From SZUA-217 sp036446835 (GTDB taxonomy: Bacteria > Actinomycetota > Acidimicrobiia > Spongiisociales > ZC4RG35), in contig JAZFTT010000054.1 in NCBI GenBank assembly GCA_036446835.1, positions 1-7,614 of the forward strand: a stretch of 7,614 bases of DNA. The letters are read 5' to 3'. The first letter of the stretch is position 1; every line of letters starts with the position of its first letter. The position numbers and the translations under genes are program-made. Shown here in pieces: positions 1-6,357 of this stretch. The notes below the pieces were generated by a model. It worked only from the letters and a program-made list of their open reading frames with translations. It made no database searches and was not told the DNA's origin.

Positions 1-797
1 TCCTCAATCCAGATGGGGATCACTTCGTCACCCGGATGACCCACACCATTCAGGTGACACAGGTGGGACGGGCCATGGCGCGTGGGCTGGGCCTGAACGA
101 GGATCTGACCGAGGCCATATGCCTGGCCCACGATGTTGGTCACTCCCCTTTTGGGCACACCGGGGAGGATGCCCTGACTCCCTTCGTCGAAGGCGAATGG
201 CTGCATGCGACTCACGGTGTGCGCACTTTGTCGTTGCTCGAACCACTGAACCTCACTTATGAGGTCCTGGACGGAGTGAGGGCACACACCTGGAAGATCG
301 ACCCTCCACCCAAGACGCCCGAAGGCTGGCTGTGCCGGTATGCCGACCGCATCGCCTACCTGACTCATGACGTGTCCGACGCTCTTCGTGCCGGGGTGAT
401 CGAGTACCACGAAATCCCCACGGCCACCCTCACCACGTTTGGTGCCACCTCGAGGGAATGGATTGGCGCCATGACGACGTCGGTGATCGAGACCAGTCAC
501 CGGTTGGGCCATGTCGAGATGGATCCAGATCATCTCGAGGTCATGGGTCAGCTCCGGGACTTCATGTTCGAACGTGTCTATCTGAGCAGAGAGGCCGAGG
601 CTCAGAAGGAGAAGGCGATTCTAATCATTCAGGATCTGGTCCGGTATTACTCGGAGAACGCACAAGAGGTCCCCGACTCATATACGGTGCCCGGCGCTGA
701 ACCACTCACCCGGGCCGTCGACTACGTGGCAGGCATGACCGATCGTTTCGCCATGAACACCCACGACCGCCTCTATCGCCCCACCCTGCTCGACTAA
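1..797 (+). CDS. dgt: dGTPase-like HD-domain phosphohydrolase, 3' part (start outside window)
   Basis: This is the C-terminal part of a deoxyguanosinetriphosphate triphosphohydrolase-like protein, a cytoplasmic metal-dependent HD-superfamily enzyme that splits dNTPs into deoxynucleoside and triphosphate. The reading frame is open from position 3 and runs through the internal ATG at 36. The residues before that ATG (HFVTR, then MTHTIQV) match the conserved segment carrying the first metal-binding His, so the true start lies upstream and 36 is not the start. The HD motif is in AHDVGHSPFGHTGED, coded at about 126-170. A further conserved Asp is in RYADRIAYLTHDVSDALRAG (about 336-395). The segment between them (THGVRTLSLLE, LNLTYEVLDG) also fits the dGTPase family. 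The gene ends with TAA, 35 bp before the ABC ATPase. In many bacteria a dgt gene precedes dnaG; here it does not. The substrate is inferred from the family only. Confidence 0.9.
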   Translation, partial: LNPDGDHFVTRMTHTIQVTQVGRAMARGLGLNEDLTEAICLAHDVGHSPFGHTGEDALTPFVEGEWLHATHGVRTLSLLEPLNLTYEVLDGVRAHTWKIDPPPKTPEGWLCRYADRIAYLTHDVSDALRAGVIEYHEIPTATLTTFGATSREWIGAMTTSVIETSHRLGHVEMDPDHLEVMGQLRDFMFERVYLSREAEAQKEKAILIIQDLVRYYSENAQEVPDSYTVPGAEPLTRAVDYVAGMTDRFAMNTHDRLYRPTLLD

Positions 798-816
798 ACC
801 GCGTACCTGAGGTTGG

Positions 817-822
817 TAATCT
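817..822 (+). promoter_or_regulatory. Possible -10 hexamer (TAATCT) for the ABC operon
   Basis: TAATCT fits the TANNNT form of an actinobacterial -10 box and lies 10 nt before the GTG start at 833. No Shine-Dalgarno sequence is placed for that GTG, so a leaderless or very short-leader transcript is plausible. No convincing -35 box is visible. Read-through from dgt would serve equally well, so this is a weak call. Confidence 0.25.
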
Positions 823-832
823 CCCCGGTTCC

Positions 833-1720
833 GTGCTCTCGATCCGTGACCTCCACAAGAACTTTGACAACATCGTTGCGCTCGATGGTTGTGGATTCGA
901 CGTTCCCCGAGGTCGAATGCTCGGATTCCTCGGACCCAACGGCGCCGGCAAGACGACGACCATGCGGGCCATCTTCGGGCTCGTACGACTCGACTCTGGC
1001 ACGGTTAGTTGGGACCAGCATCCCATAGGGCAACACGACAGGCTGAGGTTCGGTTACATGCCCGAAGAGAGGGGCCTCTACCCGAAGATGAAGGCCCACG
1101 ACCAGCTCTCATATCTCGGTCGGCTGCACGGGATGGATCAAGACAAGGCTTCAGACGCCGCCGACTATTGGCTCGACAGACTTGGATTGGCTGATCGCCG
1201 AATGGACCCTGTTGAGGCCCTGTCGCACGGAAATCAGCAGCGTGTCCAGCTTGCGGCAGCACTTGTTCACAACCCCGATCTACTGGTGCTCGACGAACCA
1301 TTCGCCGGCCTCGACCCCATCGCCGTCGAGACGATGTCCGACGCACTACGTGAACAGGCGGCGGATGGCAAGGCGGTTGTCTTCAGTTCTCACCAACTCG
1401 ACCTGGTCGAAGATCTTTGTGAAGACGTTGCCATCATCGACGCCGGGCAGATCGTAGTTGAGGGCACCGTCAGCGATCTCAAGGATGCTGCTCCGATTCG
1501 TCATCTGGAACTCGAGGTTGATGGGGACGCGGATACGCTGCTCAGCACCCTGAGTGGTGTTCGCAGCACCAAGTTCAACGGCATCCGTCACACAGTGATA
1601 ATCGACGCCGACACCGACCTCCGTGGCTTCCTCGCTCGGGCTCAAGACGCCGGCCGACTCCGGCACTTCTCCTACACGACGCCTTCTCTCACAGATCTCT
1701 TCCGGGAGGCAGTGCAGTGA
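833..1720 (+). CDS. ABC transporter ATP-binding protein, YhaQ/NatA type with C-terminal DUF4162-like domain
   Basis: This 295-aa protein is the cytoplasmic ATPase of an ABC-2 type exporter. The nucleotide-binding domain occupies about residues 1-215. Walker A is GPNGAGKT (34-41). The Q-loop region reads GYMPEERGLYPKM (74-86), a form typical of YhaQ-like ATPases. The signature is LSHGN (130-134) in place of LSGGQ, which is also common in this branch. Walker B is LLVLDE (150-155) with catalytic Glu155, the D-loop is AGLDP (158-162) and the switch His is H187 in SSHQ. Residues of about 218-295 resemble the C-terminal DUF4162 domain and end in the usual SLTDLFREAV. The start is GTG at 833, the only plausible in-frame start before the conserved LSIRDLHKNF. 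The stop overlaps the permease start by four bases (GTGA), so the two are translationally coupled. Substrate is unknown; Na+ or drug/peptide export are family-based guesses. Confidence 0.93.
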   Translation: MLSIRDLHKNFDNIVALDGCGFDVPRGRMLGFLGPNGAGKTTTMRAIFGLVRLDSGTVSWDQHPIGQHDRLRFGYMPEERGLYPKMKAHDQLSYLGRLHGMDQDKASDAADYWLDRLGLADRRMDPVEALSHGNQQRVQLAAALVHNPDLLVLDEPFAGLDPIAVETMSDALREQAADGKAVVFSSHQLDLVEDLCEDVAIIDAGQIVVEGTVSDLKDAAPIRHLELEVDGDADTLLSTLSGVRSTKFNGIRHTVIIDADTDLRGFLARAQDAGRLRHFSYTTPSLTDLFREAVQ

Positions 1721-2928
1721 CTCCACTTGGAGCAATGTGGGAGATTGCTCGCCGTGAGATACGAGAACGAGGAAAGTCGAAGGCCTTCCTGCTGACGAGT
1801 CTCATCACATTGCTTCTGGTTGTCGGGATCATTGTCATACCCACCTTGATCGGCGGCGGGACCGACGAACACACTGTCGGCTCGGTTGGCGAGGACAACG
1901 ACGCGATAGTCGAAGCCGCCGAGCAAATCGCCAATGCCGGAGATGAGCCCGATGACGAGCCCACGGTTGCCATCGAACTCGTCGAGTTTCAAGATCGAGA
2001 TGCCGGTGAGGCCGCGTTGGAGTCCGGGGAAATTGACGTGCTCCTGGTGAATGGTGAAGAGATGATCGCAGAGGGTGGAAGCGGGCTTTTGGGATCGTCG
2101 CTGTCACGTCTTCTTCAGCGGGGGGCGGTCACCGTCGAGTTGGAGCGACTCGTCACCGAGAGCGGTGAAACCGCGACTGAAGTGATCGAGGTGATGACTT
2201 CGGATCCTTTGGAGTCAACCAGCCTTTCGGGTGAAGATCCCTCTGATGAAACAGGAACCATCATCGCCTACTTTGGGTTGCTGTTGCTCTATATGGCGAT
2301 CCTTCTATACGGGACCTGGATTCTCACCGGAGTCACCGAGGAGAAGACCAACCGTGTTGTCGAAGTTCTTCTGTCGAGTGTTCGGCCCTGGCAACTTCTC
2401 GCCGGGAAGATCCTGGGTATAGGGCTTTTGGGCCTCACCCAATTCGGAGCGACGATCGTTTTGGCGGCAGTGGCGATCCAGGTCACCGGTGCGCTGGACT
2501 TGCCGGAGCTGCCAATCGAGGGGATCGTCAATCTCGTGATTTGGTTTGTCCTCGGATTCTTGCTCTATGCGGTGATCTTCGGAGCTGCCGGTTCCCTGGC
2601 CAGCCGAATGGAGGACGCGCAGACAGCGGCGATGCCGGTGACAGTGCTTGCCGTCGTCGGATTCTTCGTCTCGATCTCTTCGCTCGACAACCCCGACGGA
2701 TTGCTTGCCACAGTTGGCACCTTCGTACCCTTGACCGCTCCGTTCGTGGTGCCTGTTCGCGTCGCGCTCGATGCGATCGCTCCGTGGGAGTACGTGCTGG
2801 CGGTGCTGATCACTCTCGGGAGCATCGTCGCACTGCTGTTCATCGCGGGACGCATCTACGCCGGTGGTCTCCTCCAGTTCGGCAGCAAGGTCAAGGTCCG
2901 TGACGCCTGGCGCTCCGCCAACCAATAG
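1717..2928 (+). CDS. ABC-2 type transporter permease (NatB/YhaP-like)
   Basis: This 403-aa integral membrane protein is the partner of the upstream ATPase. The N-terminus (WEIARREIRERGKSKAFLLT) is the usual cytoplasmic lead-in of NatB-type permeases. It is followed by a first membrane segment at about residues 24-45. A long, strikingly acidic ectodomain runs from about 48 to 180 and contains FQDRDAGEAALESGEIDVLLV, a pattern common in this family. Hydrophobic segments follow at about 182-205, 230-256, 268-294, 304-322, 330-348 and 358-378. Between the second and third is the conserved cytoplasmic motif TEEKTNRVVEVLLSSVRPWQ (207-226), thought to contact the ATPase. The C-terminus (RIYAGGLLQFGSKVKVRDAW) is also typical. 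The start is GTG at 1717, inside the stop of the ATPase gene. The pair forms one operon. Substrate cannot be read from the sequence. Confidence 0.92.
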   Translation: MTPLGAMWEIARREIRERGKSKAFLLTSLITLLLVVGIIVIPTLIGGGTDEHTVGSVGEDNDAIVEAAEQIANAGDEPDDEPTVAIELVEFQDRDAGEAALESGEIDVLLVNGEEMIAEGGSGLLGSSLSRLLQRGAVTVELERLVTESGETATEVIEVMTSDPLESTSLSGEDPSDETGTIIAYFGLLLLYMAILLYGTWILTGVTEEKTNRVVEVLLSSVRPWQLLAGKILGIGLLGLTQFGATIVLAAVAIQVTGALDLPELPIEGIVNLVIWFVLGFLLYAVIFGAAGSLASRMEDAQTAAMPVTVLAVVGFFVSISSLDNPDGLLATVGTFVPLTAPFVVPVRVALDAIAPWEYVLAVLITLGSIVALLFIAGRIYAGGLLQFGSKVKVRDAWRSANQ

Positions 2929-2983
2929 AGGATGCCCGTCCGCACCCGCGACCACGGCCAACCTATGCACACCCATAGTCACG

Positions 2984-2989
2984 TAGTCT
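2984..2989 (+). promoter_or_regulatory. Possible -10 hexamer (TAGTCT) for the crotonase gene
   Basis: TAGTCT ends 7 nt before the ATG at 2997, and the bases between them (CCACACC) contain no Shine-Dalgarno sequence. This spacing is what a leaderless transcript beginning at or near the A of ATG would show, and it matches the arrangement seen before vapB. No clear -35 box is visible. The 68-bp gap after the ABC permease holds nothing else I can support. Confidence 0.3.
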
Positions 2990-2996
2990 CCACACC

Positions 2997-3806
2997 ATGG
3001 GTTACCAGCACCTCGAGATAGAAACCGAAGGGCACGTTGCGACGCTCTGGCTAAACCGTCCCGAGAAACGCAATGCCCTCTCCGAGGACATGTGGGTTGA
3101 CATTCCCACGGCGATGACCGACCTGGAAGCCGATGATTCGATCAGGGTGATAGTTGTCGCCGGTCGTGGCACCACGTTCTGCGTGGGGATCGACTTCAAC
3201 ATGCTGGCCGGTCTTCAACCGACTGGCGACTCCCAAGCCGAGGCCAACCTGAAGCTCTACGACACTATCCGCCGACTCCAGGAGACAAACAGCGTCTTCG
3301 CCCGCTCCTCCAAGCCGGTGATCGCCGCCGTTCATGGCTATTGCCTCGGTCAGGGGATCAATCTGATTTCGGCGTGTGACATCAGGCTCGCTTCGTCCGA
3401 TGCTTCGTTCTCGATAAGAGAGACCCGGCTGGGCATCGTCGCCGACGTTGGTGCGTTGCAACGTCTCCCTGGAATCATCAATGCCGGCGATCTCGCCGAG
3501 CTTGCTTTCACGGGGAAGGACATCGATGCCGCCAGAGCCATGGCCATCGGCCTGATCAACGACATCTACCCCGACCAGGACGCCCTCATGAAAGCTACTT
3601 ACGAACTCGCTGCAGAAATCGCCGCCAACTCGCCCCTGACGGTTTCGGGAGTCAAGAGGATTCTCGCCGCCAACGACGGCCGAACTGTTGACGAAGCACT
3701 CGACTATGTGGCTCAATGGAACTCGTCGTTCCTGATGTCGAACGACTTGATGGAGGCGATCAGCGCCTTCATGGAGAAACGCGAACCAGATTTCACGGGC
3801 AACTGA
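2997..3806 (+). CDS. Crotonase-family protein, delta(3,5)-delta(2,4)-dienoyl-CoA isomerase (ECH1)-like
   Basis: This 269-aa protein is full length for the enoyl-CoA hydratase/isomerase family and is probably a cytoplasmic acyl-CoA enzyme. Visible signatures are LNRPEKRNALSEDM (19-32), the first oxyanion-hole strand TTFCVGIDFNML (59-70) and the second, VHGYCLGQGINLISACDIRL (112-131). The stretch RETRLGIVADVGALQRLP (141-158) is the hallmark of dienoyl-CoA isomerases. Its Glu142 and Asp150 align with Glu196 and Asp204 of rat ECH1, with identical 8-residue spacing. The third acidic residue of that enzyme, Asp176, aligns with Asn122 here. The C-terminal half (ALDYVAQWNSSFLMSNDLMEA) also follows ECH1. 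The likely role is isomerisation during beta-oxidation of unsaturated acyl-CoAs, but the Asn substitution makes the exact reaction uncertain; a hydratase with other specificity is possible. The gene appears monocistronic. Confidence 0.9.
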   Translation: MGYQHLEIETEGHVATLWLNRPEKRNALSEDMWVDIPTAMTDLEADDSIRVIVVAGRGTTFCVGIDFNMLAGLQPTGDSQAEANLKLYDTIRRLQETNSVFARSSKPVIAAVHGYCLGQGINLISACDIRLASSDASFSIRETRLGIVADVGALQRLPGIINAGDLAELAFTGKDIDAARAMAIGLINDIYPDQDALMKATYELAAEIAANSPLTVSGVKRILAANDGRTVDEALDYVAQWNSSFLMSNDLMEAISAFMEKREPDFTGN

Positions 3807-3810
3807 GCAA

Positions 3811-3834
3811 GGGAGGCCCCCCGTCGGACCTCCC
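3811..3834 (+). terminator. GC-rich hairpin between convergent genes, possible terminator
   Basis: GGGAGG (3811-3816) can pair with CCTCCC (3829-3834) around a 12-nt loop that may add two inner C-G pairs. It sits between the stop of the crotonase gene (3806) and the 3' end of the minus-strand pseudogene (3848), where a shared terminator is expected. There is no T-tract on either side, so an intrinsic terminator is only plausible. Confidence 0.3.
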
Positions 3835-3847
3835 CCCTCACTCTTCC

Positions 3848-4536
3848 CTATCCCCGGCGGTCCTGACGTAGGAGCGTCCGCACCGCTGAGTTCTTCCAGA
3901 GATTCCCGAACTGCGACCATTGCCGCCGCTTGTCGACGGGGTTTGCCGTCGCCGAAACGGGCGCGCTGGTTCCGAAGTGGCCACCCAGTTCGGTCAAGGT
4001 GTGATTCCAGATCTTGTCCTCGAGACCACTGGTGTCGATCCTGAAGCCGGCCTCGTAGAGCGGATCGTTGGCCCGCACCAGTAAGTGGATACGCGCCACC
4101 GTTTTCCCGTCATCGCCTTGGTAGGCGCTGAAAGTGATGATGGCCGCCCAAGGGTGTCCTTCGGGCGTCATGTATGACTAGGAAGTCTCATCCGCATAGA
4201 AGACACGCACCCCGGTGGTCACTTTGGCCGGGCCCTTGCCTCCACCGATGATGGCGATCTCTCCCGGTGCTATGCCACCTGCCGGTGCGTAGAACTTGTT
4301 AGACGGGTACCAGAAGTCGTCGAAGTGCTCCTTCCAGGCCGCGATCACTTCCTCGGGTGTGGGTCCCGGAATGGCTACTTCGTAGGTCTTCTGCCATAGC
4401 TGACCGAAACCCTGGAGAGGTCCGGCGGGTTTGCGGCCTTCAACGTTGCCCTTGACTGCGCCGTCGGCGACCTCACCCACCTTGAACTCTCATCGATTGG
4501 CTTCGCCCAACTGTCGGCATTCCTCGGCTCGGTCAT
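3848..4536 (-). pseudogene. Decayed conserved hypothetical gene: frameshift plus in-frame amber codon
   Basis: Three minus-strand pieces read as one protein of about 229 residues. The first begins at ATG 4536-4534 with a good Shine-Dalgarno (AGGGAG, 5 nt spacing) and reads MTEPRNADSWAKPIDESS. The frame then changes near 4478-4490, and GEVADGAVKGNVEGRKPAGP continues to a TAG at 4180-4178. In the same frame after the TAG comes SYMTPEGHPWAAIITFSAY and, further on, LLVRANDPLYEAGF, to the stop at 3848. The full span is 689 bases, one short of a whole number of codons. That is what a deletion of 1 nt (or 1 modulo 3) would leave. The protein resembles an uncharacterised actinobacterial family in my memory, perhaps a distant relative of DUF1990; I cannot assign a function. 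The frame is otherwise intact, so decay is recent, or these are sequencing errors. It is convergent with the crotonase gene. Confidence 0.8.
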
Positions 4537-4579
4537 AACTTCTCCCTTCACCCCACTTTTTAGGAGCTCGGCGTTTCGC

Positions 4580-4609
4580 AACCGTTACGAGGCCGGGTTA
4601 ACCGTGTCG
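4580..4609 (+). promoter_or_regulatory. Direct repeat AACCGTnnCG in the divergent intergenic region
   Basis: AACCGTTACG (4580-4589) and AACCGTGTCG (4600-4609) match at 8 of 10 positions and are exactly 20 bp apart, two helical turns. They lie in the 103-bp gap between the start of the minus-strand pseudogene and the flavoprotein gene. The spacing suits a protein binding one face of the DNA. No -10/-35 pair is convincing here, so this is a candidate operator only. Confidence 0.2.
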
Positions 4610-4639
4610 TAGCGCCGGATCAGCCAGAATCGGGGGTGA

Positions 4640-6028
4640 ATGAGCGAATTCGATACGACAGTTGTCGGGGCCGGCCCCAACGGTCTGGCCGCCGCCGTGG
4701 AAATGGCCCGCGCCGGTCGGAAGGTGCTCGTCGTAGAAGGTGCCAACGAGATAGGTGGCGGAACTCGGACCGAAGAGCTGACGCTGCCCGGGTTCCTCCA
4801 CGATGTTTGCTCGGCGATCCACCCGGCCGGGGTGGCCTCACCGTTCTTCAAGGAGCTCGAGCTGAAGATCGAATGGATACAACCACCGATCCCATTCAGC
4901 CATCCTCTAGACGGTGCCAGGTCAGTAGGCCTCTATCGCTCTGTTGAGGAGACTGCCGGTCAGTTGGGTGTCGACGAGGCCAGCTATGCCGGGCTGATGG
5001 GGCCCTTCGTGGAGGGGATCGACGACTTGGTCGAGGACATACTCGCCCCGGTAACGCTCAACCCCAGCCACAAGACCAAATTCGCTCGCGTTGCCGCCAT
5101 CGGCGCCCTTCCGGCGTCGCTTTTGGTCAAGAGGTTCAAGACGGAGGAAGCCAGGGCGTTGATAGCCGGCCTGGCGGCGCACTCTATTGCTCCGTTCAGC
5201 GCCCCGGCTACGTCCGCCGTCGGGGTGATGCTCGGAGCGATAGGTCACTTCCACGGATGGCCGCTGGCGAAGGGCGGCTCGAGGAGCATCGCCCTGGCCC
5301 TCGCAGATCGACTGGAAGAACTCGGCGGCGTCATCGAGACGGGGCGGTGGGTGGAGAGCATCCGCGAGTTGCCTGGTGAGGCCGTTCTCCTCGACGTGAT
5401 GCCCCCTGCGGCCTACCGAATGGCCAAGGATCGTCTTTCCCCGTCCAGTCTGCGACGCCTCCCAAGGTGGAAGCCAGGACCGGGTGTCTTCAAGGTGGAC
5501 TGGGCGTTGGATGAGCCGATCCCATGGGCCGATCCGTTGAGCGCTCAGACGGCAACGGTCCACGTTGGTGGCTCTTATGAAGAGGTGGAGGCCGCCGAAC
5601 GGGCTGTCTCCAATGGAGAGCACCCGGACCGGCCCTTTGTGTTGATGGCGCAGCAGTCCCAGTTCGACCCGACCCGGGCCCCCGACGGGAAGCACACGGC
5701 ATGGGGATATTGCCATGTGCCCAACGGATCGGAGTTGGACATGACCGAGGCCATCGAGAGTCAGATCGAGCGGTTTGCCCCGGGTTTCAAAGACATCATC
5801 CTGGAAAGGTCCACTCGCAACGCTGTCCAGTTTCAGAGCTACAACCCCAACTACATGGGCGGGGACATCGGTGGAGGCGGCTTCGGGTTGAAGAAGATCC
5901 TGCAGATGGGCGCCAAGCGGCCCTACCAACTAGGTGGAGGGGTTTATCTGTGCTCGTCGGCCACGCCTCCCGGAGCCGGTGTCCACGGCATGTGTGGCTT
6001 CTACGCGGCGAGAGCGGCCCTCACTTAA
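4640..6028 (+). CDS. FAD-dependent oxidoreductase, phytoene-dehydrogenase-like/PYROXD2 group (COG1233 type)
   Basis: This 462-aa flavoprotein has an N-terminal Rossmann fold. The dinucleotide-binding motif is VVGAGPNG (8-15), Glu33 ends the second strand to hold the adenosine ribose, and GGGTRTEEL (39-47) is the GG-type motif that follows. The middle part carries WPLAKGGSRSIALALADRLE (207-226). Later conserved stretches are GPGVFKVDWAL (280-290), TRAPDGKHTAWGYCHVPNGS (345-364), QIERFAPGF (375-383) and YNPNYMGGDIGGG (401-413). The C-terminal FAD motif is YLCSSATPPGAGVHGMCGFY (436-455). Length and motif order are complete. The start is ATG 4640 with GGGGGTGA immediately upstream, a strong if closely spaced ribosome site. 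Relatives include carotenoid desaturases and PYROXD2-like proteins of unknown substrate. No carotenoid genes are nearby, so no substrate is proposed. It is divergent from the pseudogene and has no operon partner. Confidence 0.92.
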   Translation: MSEFDTTVVGAGPNGLAAAVEMARAGRKVLVVEGANEIGGGTRTEELTLPGFLHDVCSAIHPAGVASPFFKELELKIEWIQPPIPFSHPLDGARSVGLYRSVEETAGQLGVDEASYAGLMGPFVEGIDDLVEDILAPVTLNPSHKTKFARVAAIGALPASLLVKRFKTEEARALIAGLAAHSIAPFSAPATSAVGVMLGAIGHFHGWPLAKGGSRSIALALADRLEELGGVIETGRWVESIRELPGEAVLLDVMPPAAYRMAKDRLSPSSLRRLPRWKPGPGVFKVDWALDEPIPWADPLSAQTATVHVGGSYEEVEAAERAVSNGEHPDRPFVLMAQQSQFDPTRAPDGKHTAWGYCHVPNGSELDMTEAIESQIERFAPGFKDIILERSTRNAVQFQSYNPNYMGGDIGGGGFGLKKILQMGAKRPYQLGGGVYLCSSATPPGAGVHGMCGFYAARAALT

Positions 6029-6030
6029 CC

Positions 6031-6082
6031 GTTGTGTGAACGGAATTTGGGGTTGAGGCCCCAAATCGGTTCACGGAACGAA
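6031..6082 (+). repeat. Structured repeat copy 1 (stem-loop plus GAACGAA tail)
   Basis: A 52-nt element starts 3 bp after the flavoprotein stop. GTGAAC (6036-6041) pairs with GTTCAC (6069-6074). Inside, ATTTGGGG (6045-6052) pairs with CCCCAAAT (6059-6066) around the loop TTGAGG. It is preceded by GTT and followed, one base on, by GAACGAA. A second copy at 7244-7295 has the same architecture. By position it could also act as the terminator of the flavoprotein gene, although no T-tract follows. It lies upstream of the vapB -10 box and so is not part of that transcript. Confidence 0.7.
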
Positions 6083-6088
6083 CTCGCC

Positions 6089-6120
6089 GTATATACGAAC
6101 CGTACCTCCGGGTATATACT
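6089..6120 (+). promoter_or_regulatory. vapBC promoter with two GTATATAC palindromic operator sites
   Basis: The 8-bp perfect palindrome GTATATAC occurs at 6089-6096 and again at 6112-6119, 23 bp apart centre to centre. The second copy overlaps a near-consensus -10 box, TATACT (6115-6120), which is followed by only 6 nt before the vapB ATG. The first copy covers the -35 position. VapB antitoxins with ribbon-helix-helix folds typically bind paired palindromes in their own promoter with VapC, so occupancy here would block RNA polymerase. No Shine-Dalgarno is present, which points to a leaderless transcript. Confidence 0.65.
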
Positions 6121-6126
6121 TCCATC

Positions 6127-6357
6127 ATGACCAAACGTCTGATAGAGATCGACGATGAACTGCTCGATATGGCCAGGGAGCTGGCCGACGCCGAAACCAT
6201 AAGGGGAACAGTGGAAGAAGCCTTGAGAAGACTCGTCAGAATCGAATCAACGAAACGACATATCGAAGAACTCTCGGAGTCACTTGAGCCGAACGCGGTC
6301 GAGTTGATCGAAGAAGCCCGACGTGTCGACCCGCCGCCCGGTGGCTTTCCTGATTGA
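6127..6357 (+). CDS. vapB: Type II antitoxin VapB, ribbon-helix-helix
   Basis: This 76-aa protein has the layout of a VapB antitoxin. A short beta strand (KRLIEID, 3-9) leads into helix one (DDELLDMARELADA, about 9-22) and helix two (about 25-40, VEEALRRLVRIE). This is the dimeric ribbon-helix-helix DNA-binding unit. The C-terminal part (about 41-76) is charged and ends DPPPGGFPD; in this family such a tail is usually disordered until it wraps the toxin. The start at ATG 6127 is supported by the promoter geometry: -10 TATACT ends 6 nt before it and there is no ribosome-binding site. The gene overlaps vapC, as is common for such pairs. It should neutralise VapC and autoregulate the operon through the two GTATATAC sites. 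Confidence 0.85.
   Translation: MTKRLIEIDDELLDMARELADAETIRGTVEEALRRLVRIESTKRHIEELSESLEPNAVELIEEARRVDPPPGGFPD

Noticed and set aside
2305..2982. Minus-strand open frame of 225 codons over the ABC permease
   Set aside because: The plus-strand permease has membrane segments and the conserved TEEKTNRVVEVLLSS motif here. The minus-strand product is charged low-complexity sequence.
3051..3920. Minus-strand open frame of 289 codons across the crotonase gene
   Set aside because: It is antisense to a strongly conserved crotonase and runs into the pseudogene 3' end in a different frame. It shows no domain pattern.
4922..5929. Minus-strand open frame of 335 codons antisense to the flavoprotein gene
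   Set aside because: The plus strand has complete FAD-binding motifs through the whole span. The minus-strand translation has no recognisable domain and is a by-product of high G+C codon bias.
4598..6032. TTAACCGT at 4598-4605 and 6025-6032, flanking the flavoprotein gene as a possible target-site duplication
   Set aside because: It is only 8 bp, the second copy includes the gene's own stop codon, and there are no inverted ends or transposase. Chance is the simpler explanation.
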